64,000 nucleotides of DNA, from positions 3,934,501 through 3,998,500 of the forward strand of contig NC_064216.1 in assembly GCF_023101765.2 (NCBI RefSeq), read 5' to 3'. Positions 53,521 to 63,147 of this stretch are shown here, one piece after another (within the stretch, counting starts at the first letter, position 1; every line of letters starts with the position of its first letter). The notes under the pieces were generated by a model that did not search any database, was not told the DNA's origin, and saw only the letters and a list, made by a program, of their open reading frames with translations. This DNA comes from Spodoptera frugiperda (taxonomy: Eukaryota; Arthropoda; Insecta; Lepidoptera; Noctuidae). The position numbers were made by a program, and so were the translations under genes.

Positions 53521-54474
53521 GTAATTATTATAATTATAACTTGTATGTATTATTAAACTGAGGTCATTCACCTACGGATCAACGTCCTTTCAATTGTTAC
53601 TGTAGGTCATTTGATATTCGCGTGACGATCTCCGGCCACCGTAAGTGCGGGTCTGCAGACGGCGAGCAAGGGTAGCTCGCCGCCCGACCAGAACCAGACC
53701 CGTGCTCAAAGAGCCTGACCACCACAGATGGGGCCTAGCAGGGCTGATGCCCGATCTGGAGCTGCGGACAACGTAAAAGGTTACCGGGGTTCCGGCTCAA
53801 AGCAGGAGAAGGAACGGTGTGGTTTTTAGTCAGTAAGAGTCTGACACTCCCTTCCGCCTCACCCAAGACGGTAAAAGTGATTGGATGATTTTCCCCCGCA
53901 AGAAAAAGGTCATTTGATATTATCCGGAGCTGCAGACAACGTAACAGGTTACCGGGGCTCCGGCTCGAAAAGCAGGAGTAGGAACGGGGTGGTTTTTTAG
54001 TCAGTAAGAATCTGATACTCCCTCTCGCCTCGCCCAAGGCGGGAGAAGTCATTGGAAGATTTCCCCTCTTAATAAAAAAAGAAAACTAGTATAGTAATTA
54101 ACAATAACATTTCTTTACAGGATAAAGTAATCAACCAGATCCTACATAAAGTACCAAAAATAAATGAATACTTCACGGAATGCATTATACAAACGAAAAT
54201 AAGCGAAGATGATGCGGAAAATGCAACTCTATTACCAGAGGAAGAAGATCGAATTGCGAATAAACTGACACATTGCCTTTACCGAAAGACTGGCATTTTA
54301 GGGAACGATGGAAAACTGAATGTTGATGCTGCAAAATCTATATTAAGTCTTATTGGCGTAGAACATGATGAAGTCAATAAAATTGTTAATAAATGTGTGA
54401 GTACGGCTGGTATAGAAGGGTCAGATATGGCATACGCTGCCTTCAGATGTTTTGAAGACGATTTTCTACAATGA
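53452..54474 (+). CDS. minus-C odorant-binding protein (PBP/GOBP family)
   Basis: Two exons, 53452-53520 and 54121-54474, joined in phase 0, encode 140 residues. The signal peptide MKSLLFVCTVLVANGIAA is followed by an acidic mature protein of about 122 residues. Four Cys remain in the mature part (44, 75, 115, 133), spaced X30, X39 and X17. That equals C1, C3, C4 and C6 of the classic six-Cys pattern. Lys71 and Ser124 sit exactly where C2 and C5 would be, so this is a minus-C OBP with two disulfides. Family knowledge: small helical carriers of hydrophobic ligands in sensillar lymph or other body fluids. A chemosensory role is not proven; many minus-C OBPs are expressed outside antennae. The ORF is intact. 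Confidence 0.93.
53607..53908 (-). repeat. family A repeat, long copy in OBP intron
   Basis: It includes the CG-rich tail, 'agatggggcctagcagggct gatgcccgatctggagctgc ggacaacg', 'gttaccggggttccggctca', 'gtggtttttagtcagtaaga gtctgacactcc' and 'ggatgattttcccc'. Confidence 0.9.
53925..54085 (-). repeat. family A repeat, second copy in OBP intron
   Basis: 'ccggagctgcagacaacgta acaggttaccggggctccgg ctcgaaaagcaggagtagga acggggtgg', 'gaatctgatactccctctcg cctcgcccaaggcgggagaa gtcattgg'. Less diverged from the consensus than its neighbour, so it probably inserted later. Confidence 0.9.
54121..54474 (+). CDS. OBP exon 2
   Basis: It starts after ttctttacag with GATAAAGTA (DKV) and codes for residues 24-140, all four mature Cys (FTECII, THCLYRK, NKCVS, FRCFEDDF), ending FLQ and TGA at 54472-54474. 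No clear AATAAA follows within 250 bases. Confidence 0.92.
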   Translation, partial: DKVINQILHKVPKINEYFTECIIQTKISEDDAENATLLPEEEDRIANKLTHCLYRKTGILGNDGKLNVDAAKSILSLIGVEHDEVNKIVNKCVSTAGIEGSDMAYAAFRCFEDDFLQ

Positions 54475-55164
54475 AATCAAAATTTTTGAACGATGGTACT
54501 AGATGCTCAGTTAATGATGTTTTTTTTTTTATTATGTTTTATGGTAGGTTTACACAAGAGAGACTACTTATAGACCACGAGAATTAGAATTAGATTTTTA
54601 TAATAACTATTTGTTACTAGAAACTAGCAGAGCTTTCCTCCATTAATGTATGTGAGTAGACCGTGATTTTAAGTTAAATTAGATTTTTGTTTCGAGTTGT
54701 AATATCTATACTAATATTATTTGTTTGTTTGATTGTTTGAACAAGCTAATCTCCGATTAAAATTAGCAACGCAATATCGATTTTTAAACATCGAGCTCAA
54801 TTTCCAATATAATGAAATATGTACCTAAAGTGGAATTCAAACTTTTTATGTTTGAGATAATTCTACTCATATTCTGTATTATATCTAAAAATAACATGTA
54901 GGTCATCTACCTACAAGTAGCTGTTATCTTTTATTTACCTTCCCTATGTGTACTTGAGAACACAATCTTTATGATCTGTACTCGTTTTCTCTTGGCAAAG
55001 CATAGAGGATCTATCAATTTTAATTTGGGTACACATTTAAATATATATCATATAAACTTAAAATAGAGGATTATGAAAAAACTACGAATAAATATTCTGC
55101 AGAAAGTATTTTTCTTTTATTTTAAAGATACTAACTAATCACCTCTGTTATTTCTCATATTGCT
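54475..55164. other. intergenic stretch with a family R scrap
   Basis: At 54708-54760 'tactaatattatttgtttgt ttgattgtttgaacaagcta atctccg' is the start of family R. No gene seen. Confidence 0.5.
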
Positions 55165-55237
55165 TTCTGATTGGTTGAACGCGCTCTTGTTTTGTTTTCG
55201 TTCAACGTAAAGGAAACTCGTACTAAGCTAGCTATCG
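55165..55237 (+). mobile_element. family S MITE, right part
   Basis: 'gctttctgattggttgaacg cgctcttgttttgttttcgt tcaacgtaaaggaaactcgt actaa' matches the right end of the copies at 23750 and 56667. Confidence 0.55.
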
Positions 55238-55474
55238 CTTAATTTAATGAAACAAAAAATGGCATACCAAACAAATTCTTAATCCTTACACAAATTGATT
55301 TCCAAAGCCATTGACGTTCAAAAGTGCCTTCCCTATTTCATAAATAAATAATTTTGACTTTGACTCTGACATTGGAACATTAACTTAAATACGAGCAAAG
55401 GATAACGAGTTATCATTTAAGTGATCTTAATTCACGGGTTTGGAGGCTTTTACATTTTATTTTTTCCTTGTTTA

Positions 55475-55700
55475 GGCAGTTGTCCCACCAACGGCGAGTG
55501 AACGACTAACTATTGGCTATTTTCTCGCTCAAGAAACGTACAATAGATATACTTTCCGTGTAAACAAAAGAGATGCATATACAAAGAGTTGATCGCTGAC
55601 TGTTCACACTGCCGGCACTTTTCTTTTTCACTCGTTTTCACTCGTTTCTAGTTCTAGCTCTACTCGTTACTCGTTCATCGTTGCCGGTGGGACAACTGCC
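55475..55700. mobile_element. PIF/Harbinger-type MITE with TTA target duplication
   Basis: The left terminal repeat GGCAGTTGTCCCACCAACGG is inverted at the right as CCGGTGGGACAACTGCC. TTA at 55472-55474 and 55701-55703 flank it exactly. A TWA duplication with G-rich ends is typical of PIF/Harbinger elements. It is 226 bp and non-coding. Confidence 0.82.
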
Positions 55701-55920
55701 TTACACCACATACCACTTATCCCACTGAACTTATTCTTAGAACGAACCCCACTTAGCTTTAAAGTCTTTGATGTTTTAGTATTTTCATTTCAATGTAATC
55801 TAGTTAGATATTTTAAGTGCAGTTTTTGTTGCATTTGATTTGTTGTGGACGTCAAACGTTCAACGCATAAGTGACGAAAGCTGATACTTTAGGGAGGTTT
55901 ACCTAGAACCGTAAGATTAA

Positions 55921-55995
55921 CATACATACATACATACATAACCTCACGCCTGTCTCCACTATAGCCTGGTGGTAAGCGATAAGTTTTAACTATGT
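55921..55995 (-). repeat. (CATA) simple repeat plus small dispersed repeat
   Basis: 'catacatacatacatacata' followed by 'acctcacgcctgtctccact', the reverse of 6540-6590. The flanks 55701-55920 and 55996-56666 contain no supported gene. Confidence 0.6.
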
Positions 55996-56666
55996 TAAGA
56001 GACGATGGGTCTGGCATAGCCTATGTGTGACTAAAAGACCCTAAATTAATAAAGATATAAAATCACCGCATCACGTTCCAAATCAGACTCTAATCACCTC
56101 TCTTCACAATAATATCAAAAGAAACTTTTCAAACAAAAAATGCTAACAAACAATGACATGTATAAAACAATAAGCTTGCAAAGAATGCAAAGCCTAACTA
56201 CATTAACGAGGAAAACGCATCATTTGAGTGCACAATGACTTGTTCATATGCACAAGAAGTACTGCAATGAGTAACTATATGTCATTGTTGTGCTTAATGA
56301 GTCAGCAATGGAAAATACGTCGGTGTCTTGTTTGATTGAAAGTTGTCATAAAGCCTTGTCCCCACTAGGAACATTTGTCGAACTACATCTGTCCCCGGAG
56401 ACATCAGGCGAAGTCGGGCGACGTTGAACGACATCGCCACGACATTGTTGACTGTGCGACAAGGAACAGTTTGTCCTTGTAGAGAAATGTTCCTAGTGGA
56501 GAAGAGGCTTAAGTTACTATAAGTAAGTGTCGTAGAAGCATATAAGATAGATGCCAACATGTCATGTTTTGACTTTTAGAATTTTGAAATTTGGAGTTGA
56601 CTGACTGGCCCCAGTCATTTTACAATAGGAGTACAATAATACAAATCACAAAGCTATCAAAGAGGC

Positions 56667-57017
56667 TAGTACGAGTTTGTTGTACGTTTATTGAGATCGA
56701 AACTAGACCGCGATCGGCGCTCTGATTGGCAGGCTACAATGAACCAACCAATCAAAGCCGACTTAATTTTACGGCACAGTTGGCGCGATGGTTGGGCAAG
56801 TGGCTGCCGTGCAACGTGTAGCGGGTTCGATTCCCCCACGGAACAATTCTTTGTATGCTCCACACATTGTTGTTCCCGGTCTGGGTATCATGTGTGTGTT
56901 TGTAAACGCACCCACGACACAGGAGAATATCCAAAAGTGGGGCAACGTCTTTTAATAAAAAAAGCGCCGAACGCATTCTCGTTTCGATCTTGTTCAACGT
57001 AAAACAAACTCGTACTA
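56667..57017. mobile_element. family S MITE carrying a nested family D SINE
   Basis: Left end TAGTACGAGTTTGTTGTACG ...ttgagatcgaaac; right end gtttcgatcttgttcaacgt...AACAAACTCGTACTA, clear inverted repeats of more than 30 bp with small gaps. The inner stem 'ggcgctctgattggc' / 'ccaatcaaagcc' flanks the SINE insertion. Confidence 0.8.
56760..56962 (+). repeat. family D SINE nested in MITE S
   Basis: 'ggcacagttggcgcgatggt tgggcaagtggctgccgtgc aacgtgtagcgggttcgatt ccc', 'ggtctgggtatcatgtgtgt' and 'gtaaacgcacccacgacaca ggaga'. Bounded by AAGCCGA on the left and AAGCGCCGA after an A-run on the right, a likely target duplication. Confidence 0.85.
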
Positions 57018-57419
57018 AACCCTAGTATGTGACTAGGTACTTCATTTATTTACTTCTTTGGAAATTAAGCTCCGTATATTGTGTTGTATGTATATAACAT
57101 CAAGCGTACTTATTAAAAGAAATATGGCTTAATGACGTATGACTTTACTTAGGAATCCCCTAGTCCGTTAGACTAATCATACAACTTACAATTCAATATT
57201 TATATTGATTGAACGCTTTAAATCTTTTCCGGGTTGTACTTACTATTACTTGTAGGTATATCTGGGAGTCCTTAATAAATATATGTATGTCTAGAAATAT
57301 AAATAATCAAAGTGTTCAAAACTAATTAAACTTATATCAAAGGCAATTTGTATAGGACTCAGTCAAAAATCTTGCCCTTTCAATATTTTTAACAAGTTAT
57401 TTTTGTCAAGAATGTCAAG

Positions 57420-57795
57420 TGCATTCTTAAAATTATGACCTCCTCGTATCATCAAAATATAGAAAATAAATGTTTCTGACATTTCAAAAAGCGTATTCTT
57501 CTAAATTTAAACAATCATCAAGTTCTAAACATCCTTAAAATTATAACGTCACCTCCTCGCCTCATAAAAACAGAAAATAAAAGAAGCTGATATTTAAAAA
57601 AAAAACAGAATATTCTAAATTTAAACAAACGTCAAGTTCTAAACATTAAGACGACACCTCCTCGCCTCATACAGATAGAAAATAAAATTTAAAAAAGGAA
57701 TGTTCTAAAACACAGAAAATAAAAGTTCCTACCATTTCAAAAAGCGTATTATTCTAAATTTAAACAAACGTCAAATTCTAAACATCCTCGACAAA
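57420..57795. repeat. ~115-bp tandem array, about three units
   Basis: Units share 'cacctcctcgcctcata', 'agaaaataaa', 'ttctaaatttaaacaaacgt caagttctaaacat'. The last block recurs near 57510, 57625 and 57760. Units two and three differ by internal deletions and insertions. No coding. Confidence 0.8.
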
Positions 57796-59090
57796 CGAGA
57801 CCAGCCAGTGACTAGACTCTAGACTATTTAATTCGCAAATACTTGTTCATCAAGATAGTAGTGACGTCATCAGTAGAATTTTAATTAGTAGCTCACAATA
57901 CATAAAATATGACCTGTTTTCTAAGCTAGCGAAATTCATTAAGAAGTCCAGTTTAGTCAGTAGGTCAAATACAAATGTGACTCAGAAACTACCGCTACCT
58001 AGTGTTTTGCTTTCGTCTAGCCGCGAAACTTTTATATCAATAAAAACTTTTTGGAATATTTTTAAACTAAATGCAAAACTTAGTGGCGGTTATGAATGGT
58101 ATTAGCACTAGGAGGAGATGCCATAATGTGACACAAAAAAAAAAACCATGCCCAATTATATTATAAGTAAAAGGCTATTGATAGGGTTATAAGCGCTCAG
58201 AAAGTGGTACATTAAAATGTGGAGAATTAACTACGTTTTTGCTGTATATGTCATATAGGTGGAAAATAGAGGGGGTATTTTATAACGTCCTGCGCTTCTC
58301 GTAGTATCATGCATTATGTTAAAGGGAAATTCACTTATGACATCTCTTTGTACCTATTTACTTTTCGGTTGGGACACGTGATTTTAAGATTAGCTTTATG
58401 AATGAAGGGATGTTTTGAAATGTTTATTTTAATTTTATATTAGGCAGTGTTCCAACGTAGAACCGCACTGGTGTTATTTCGCGACTTCCCTTCCATTATT
58501 TTGATTTTAAAATATAGGTACCTATTCTGATCCAAACCTTGTCCTTACAATAGGTTACTATAACAAAATGAGATATTCAAATAAAAAAAAAATTACCAAA
58601 GGTGCAAAAATAAAGAAAATAAAATGTTATGCTATACTTATCGGGTATCAAAACTTGAAATAAAATTAATACACGTATAGATAATAAATCAAAAATAGGA
58701 ATTCCCCACTAATTTAGGTACCTACAAACAATCCCAAAACTGGTATAGGTACCCAACCCATTTTCAGATGAATAAATTAAATTAAGTTTTAAAATAATAA
58801 CATCCTTATGCCTTCATTTCTAAAAGTTGTGGACAAAATAGGTACAATATAGTAGACTTTACATAGTACAACGTACGTATAAATCTATTAAGAAAGTGCG
58901 CATCGTCCGCCATTTGCGTAAACAGACAAAAAGTGGGTAATCTCACTAACAAAACGGTAAAATAAATCAAATAAACATAAACATTAGCAATCTGTATATC
59001 AACAAACCGGTACAAACTTGCTACAGGTGCTCAAAGACTTAAGTTTTCCTTATGATCCAAGTTTTTTTTTTCGTTTAGTGGAACGCACAC
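57796..59090. other. upstream region of the small-peptide gene
   Basis: No repeat family recognised and no coding frame supported; AT-rich, with short A-runs. A kappa-B-like site is listed separately. Confidence 0.4.
58699..58708 (-). promoter_or_regulatory. kappa-B-like site
   Basis: GGAATTCCCC on the plus strand is GGGGAATTCC on the minus strand, which fits the NF-kappa-B/Rel consensus GGGRNNYYCC used by insect Relish/Dif-type factors. It lies about 475 bases before the ATG of the small secreted peptide gene. A single match of this length can occur by chance. Confidence 0.35.
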
Positions 59091-59174
59091 AGTCAAGCAG
59101 TCGCTTTTAAAACGTGGAACAGAGTGCTTGTTATTTCGTAATTTGAAAATTCGAATTTGTTTTTATTTTTAAAA

Positions 59175-59186
59175 ATGAAGTGGCTG
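59175..59186 (+). CDS. small peptide exon 1 (four codons)
   Basis: ATG AAG TGG CTG followed by the consensus donor GTGAGT. The support comes from the way MKWL completes a hydrophobic signal peptide with exon 2; by itself it is too short to call. Confidence 0.6.
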
Positions 59187-62100
59187 GTGAGTTTTTTTTT
59201 TTATTGAATTTAGAATTAATATATTTTTTTATTTATTGTCTGTGCTTTGTGCGTGCGGTTATGTTTTTAACAATTTAGTTTTAATATTTTTTTTTTCTTA
59301 AATTAATAACTTTTGAGTCGTTCATCATAAAGATTTTTAATTAAAGATAAAGTAATATAAAGAATGCTTGATGTTAGTCACAGTTGAATATGAACCGGTC
59401 ATTAATTTCATTGTTTAAGACTTTTAAGTGAATTTTATGTGGACATGTGAGGCTAATTTAGGATTCTGACAAAGCATTATCAAGATCGTGATTAAAATAC
59501 CGTGAGAATTGTATCAAAAGGCATTTTGAAAAGGTTTTTTTGAGATAAACATTAGCTTAAAACGTCAAAACCTTTTAGATACCCATTTAAAAATGTTTTT
59601 TTTTAACTTTGCACTACAATTTTTTCCTGTGTCATGGCTGCGTTTAAAAACATACAAAGTTCATACACATGACACCCAGACCCGCAACAACAATTTATGG
59701 ATCACACAGTGTTGTTTCGTGCGGATATCGAACCTACTACACGTTGCATGGCAGCCAGTTGCCCAGCCACCGCGCCAACCGTACAGTCTTTTAAAAATGT
59801 GTACAATGTATTTATAAAACTTAGTACACTACATACCTACAACTGGCATTTAATTATATCACGTATCGTGAATAAAACGCAAAAACGAGTGAAAAAACTT
59901 GCAATCAAAAGTCACGAGGAACTTAACAAGAAATAAATCAATTTATTAAAGTAAAGTGGATGCGATAAATTAAAGTTGATTTTTTAGTCGACTACTTAAG
60001 TAGACAACAGCACATCAACGTACCCTTTATCTGTTAAACATGATGTATTCGATTATCAACTGTATATACTTTTGTGAATAAAGTCGAAATTTAATTGCAT
60101 ATAATTATATTTTAGTATACTTGAATGTGCTATGTTCTATAACGACAGCATATCAACGTACCCTTTATCTGTTAAACGTCTATTCAATTATCAACCGTAT
60201 CCATTTGTATTAAAGTCGAAATTTAATTGCAGAGATATTTTAGTACCTATACTTTATTTAATGTGCTATGTTCTATAATACCAATGTATAAAATCATTTT
60301 GCGTAGTTTTTGCTAAAGGCCAACTGGTTCGTATTGTACATTACCTTCTGTTTATAAACATAAAATATTATGTGCAGATGCATAGCATTGTGGCTATTTA
60401 TAAGTTTTTAAACTGACATGGTCACTAACACTAAATATCCCGTCTTAAGTTCTAATATTGTGGCTATTTGTTAAGAAAAATAGATGATTGCAAGGACTCT
60501 TTCATTTGTTGTCTAAAGATGGTCTTATTACAAGCTTCTGCCAGCGGTTTCGTCCGGATTCCTGTGGAATAAAAAGTATCCTATCTTCCAAGTCAGCTCA
60601 TAGCCTGTCTGTATGCCTAGGTTCATCAAAATCCTTTCAGTAGTTTCAGCGTTATTGACGGACAAACATCCAAACTACCAACAAACACACTTTCACATCA
60701 AGGGTCTGATTCACAATGTCTGGAATCCAGATCCCTCCCTCATTGGGCTACAGTACGGCTATCCAGAGTCTGGGAGAAAATCATCGAATGACTTCTCCCG
60801 CCTTGGGTGAGGCGTGAGGGAGTATCAGACTCTTACTGACTAAAAACCACCCCGTTTCTTCTCTTGCTTTGAGCCGGAGCCCTGGGGCCTTAGTCTGCTA
60901 TTACAATTGTGTCTGTCTATGTAGGTTGTATAGCTCCATCCCTCTTGCACTGTTCAGTGATCGACCATTCTGACACAATTGTAATAGCAGACTAAGGCCC
61001 CTGGTAACCTGTTACGTTGTCCGCAGCTCCGGATCCCTAGTTCTCCTACCCGTCTGCGAAACCTGGAAATAATGGCAAACCTCCTTTATGAATGAGCCCA
61101 TGATCCAAATGATAATCACAGGCTTTTGATGACGTCATGTAATTTTATGTTTGTAAAAACCTATATTATTATTATAGTCATATCGTTTAGTTAATGAAGT
61201 ACCTACCTACCTACACAAGTCTTTATTCTATCAACTATGTTATTTGATACTTATTTAATAATTGAGGAAAACCATTTCAATCCAATCAACGAATTTAAAT
61301 ACTTTTAAACAAGAGGTTCCCAACTGGTGGTCCGCAAAAAAAAAATACACGAGACCACACCTCTGTCCAATAAAGATTAAACTTATATCAAAGGAGATGA
61401 CTGAGAAAAACAATTTGATATGAATAATCCAAAACAATATTTGATATGTGAATGAGAAAAATCAGAGCGTGAGGACCACAAGTAACACAGTAACTACATA
61501 GTAACTGGTTATATTAACAGATATTCTCATGAATGAAGGAAGTTCATGAAGGAAGTTTTGTTCGTTTTACTTTCTTGAACCCCTTCCGATATTAAAACAA
61601 AAGTACTTAGTTCTAGAGAAAATGGTTGGGAACCCCTGTTTTACATGATAGAAACGTGATTAATAAATATTGGACATTCGCAAAAACTGACGTCAATTAT
61701 TATGTATGTACTTTATTTAAATTCGAAGGCGTTTTGTTTAACATAACATCGTTAGACATTTTCGTTTCTCCGAAAACACAGTCCTTCTAAGATGTTTTAG
61801 CGACAGACATATACCTATAACATAAATAGTTACTTCTGCGTGTATTCACCAACTCTACTCGGCTCCTATTGATCATAGGGTGATTTTTATATAGCCTGTA
61901 GCCTTTAAAAAAAATATTCCAATCGGACCAGTGGGTACGGAGATTAGCGCGTTCAAATAAACAAACAAGATAACAAGCATAACTAAATCCCTAATGACAT
62001 TAAACCCAACTTAAAAAAGATTTTAATACCAAAATACCTACCAACTTTTACATAAAATTAAATCTACCGGTTAAATACCTCAAAAGGGTTTGTTTATTTA

Positions 62101-62772
62101 GCCATAAAGGTGGGTGAACTTATTTTTACTTTCTTTAATGCAATTTTCATCAAAGTCAAAGCATTTATTCCAATTAAACTATACTCGTAAATAGGTATTT
62201 ATGAAATGGCAACAAATAAATAATAGTCTGTCAATCTGTCCGTCAGTGAAACTAGTTGTTCGTTCCAAAGTGTAGCTTTGAATGGAGAAGAACGAGAAAG
62301 AAACTCCATTCGTTACTCTTTTAAAAAATATGAATGTTTACAATTTCTCTGACATATTTTTCACATTTTTGCGATCCCAGTATACCACGGGTATACTCAA
62401 TAAAACCTGAGATAGAAAGAACGAGAGATTTAAAAAATATGAATGTTTACAACTTCTTTAATACATTTTTCCAATTTATAAATGTATCTACATAATATGT
62501 ATGTGAGAACAATGCAGACACATTGCAACGCGCAAAACAAATGGTAGAACTTACTAAGTTAACCTAGTATACATATAAATTTTACCCATCTATGTACAAT
62601 TTGTCCATAACAGTGACTTGTTATTTTACAGATATCAATATCAGCCGTGGTAGTGGTGATGTTCTCAGTCGTTTCGAGTCAACGACCTTCCTTCGCGGGA
62701 TCCCGTCCCATCGGGTTCCCTGATACACCAAACAGGACGACCACAACTGTCGATCCTCTTTCAGACCGGTAA
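59175..62772 (+). CDS. small secreted peptide, two exons, possible immune-type peptide
   Basis: Exon 1 (59175-59186) codes only for MKWL and ends ctg|GTGAGT. Exon 2 starts at 62632 after ttattttacag in phase 0. Together they give the 20-residue signal peptide MKWLISISAVVVVMFSVVSS, then QRPSFAGSRPIGFPDTPN, RTTTT and VDPLSDR, then TAA (62770-62772): 50 residues, 30 mature, no Cys. Alternatively GT at 62769-62770 is a donor (CG|GTAATC) and a third exon lies beyond. Gln at the mature N-terminus could become pyroglutamate. The short secreted Pro/Arg/Thr-rich peptide and the upstream kappa-B-like site suggest, but do not show, an immune effector; a neuropeptide or structural peptide is possible. 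I do not recognise the family. The gene model is more secure than its function. Confidence 0.6.
59630..59790 (-). repeat. family D SINE
   Basis: 'cctgtgtcatggctgcgttt aaaaacatacaaagttcata cacatgacacccagacccgc aacaacaatttatggatcac', 'gttgcatggcagccagttgc ccagccaccgcgccaaccgt'. The B-box is mutated (GGTTCGATATCC). Confidence 0.8.
60003..60280. repeat. 138-bp tandem duplication
   Basis: Two units start 'cagca(c/t)atcaacgtaccct ttatctgttaaac' at 60008 and 60146, share 'aaagtcgaaatttaattgca' and end 'atgtgctatgttctataa'. They differ by scattered substitutions and small indels. Confidence 0.85.
60530..60700 (+). repeat. family L/N mosaic
   Basis: 'ttctgccagcggtttcgtcc ggattcctgtggaat', then 'aaagtatcctatcttccaag tcagctca' and 'ttcatcaaaatcctttcagt agtttcagcgttattgacgg acaaacatccaaac'. 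This is reminiscent of the end of a non-LTR-type repeat. A family N scrap precedes it at 60410-60465. Confidence 0.5.
60771..61035 (+). repeat. family A repeat with hairpin MITE inserted
   Basis: 'gagaaaatcatcgaatgact tctcccgccttgggtgaggc', 'agactcttactgactaaaaa ccaccccg', 'gagccggagccctgg', the inserted hairpin (60886-60999), then 'cctggtaacctgttacgttg tccgcagctccggat'. Same architecture as 24190-24570. Confidence 0.85.
60886..60999. mobile_element. hairpin MITE, second copy, one arm shortened
   Basis: GGCCTTAGTCTGCTATTACA on the left, TGTAATAGCAGACTAAGGCC on the right. CCTGG at 60881-60885 and 61000-61004 flank it exactly. The left arm breaks off after 'aattgtgtc', so the palindrome is asymmetric compared with 24296-24434. 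Confidence 0.8.
61310..61638. mobile_element. hAT-type MITE
   Basis: Left end CAAGAGGTTCCCAACTGG; right end, reverse complemented, CAGGGGTTCCCAACCATT. These are the hAT-like 'CAGGGGTTCCCAA' ends. The putative 8-bp duplications (TTTTAAAC / TTTTACAT) match at six of eight positions. 329 bp, non-coding. Confidence 0.7.
62632..62772 (+). CDS. small peptide exon 2
   Basis: 46 codons plus TAA, starting ATA TCA ATA TCA after a good acceptor. It carries most of the signal peptide and the whole mature peptide in the two-exon model. Composition and codon use are clearly coding-like against the AT-rich flanks (CGACCTTCCTTCGCGGGATC). Confidence 0.65.
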   Translation: MSISAVVVVMFSVVSSQRPSFAGSRPIGFPDTPNRTTTTVDPLSDR

Positions 62773-63147
62773 TCTTTATATATATAATTCTTCTGTAAGT
62801 GTGTATGTCACTGAACTTCTCTTAAACGACTGGACCGATTTTGATGAATTTTTTTGTGTGTGTTCAAGGGGATCTGAGAATGGTTTAGATTCACAATTTT
62901 GTTCGCTGGACAATGTTTTTTTAATTAATTTTTAATTTATTAGTAGTTGTTGATTTTGGAATGTTTTACATAGGATCCGACAGACGGCGCTATCATCGCA
63001 GTGTCAAATATTAATGACGTTAGATATTGTCACATTTGAATAATAATTTTCATCAAAATGGTCCAGAATGTTTTAGCTTATTAAAAAAAGTTTAAAATTT
63101 TCAAATTAAAGACGTGTAGACAGGACAACGTCTGTCGGGTCCACTAG
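62773..63147 (+). mobile_element. non-autonomous Helitron, 375 bp
   Basis: It starts TC (TCTTTATATATATAATTCTT) and ends CTAG. It sits between A (62772) and T (63148) without target duplication, and has a short hairpin (GACAG 63119-63123 with CTGTC 63132-63136) seven bases before CTAG. These are the standard Helitron marks. The interior has 'ggaccgattttgatgaattt' and 'cggcgctatcatcgcagtgt', and no coding capacity. Its first base follows directly after the TAA of the peptide gene. Confidence 0.88.

Larger units (their letters stand above)
53521..54120 (+). other. OBP intron, mostly two family A repeats
   Basis: 600 bases, GTAATT...ttctttacag. About 53607-53908 and 53925-54085 are two family A copies in the same (minus) orientation. 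The first carries the CG-rich tail ('gcagacggcgagcaagggta gctcgccgcccgaccagaac'). The second begins again at 'atccggagctgcagacaacg taacagg'. Confidence 0.85.
59187..62631 (+). other. intron 1 of the small peptide gene (3.4 kb)
   Basis: It contains a family D SINE, a 138-bp tandem duplication, family N and L pieces, a family A/hairpin composite, an hAT-type MITE and a reversed family R repeat (about 61850-61975: 'tcggctcctattgatcatag', 'ggagattagcgcgttcaaat aaacaaacaag'). Confidence 0.6.
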
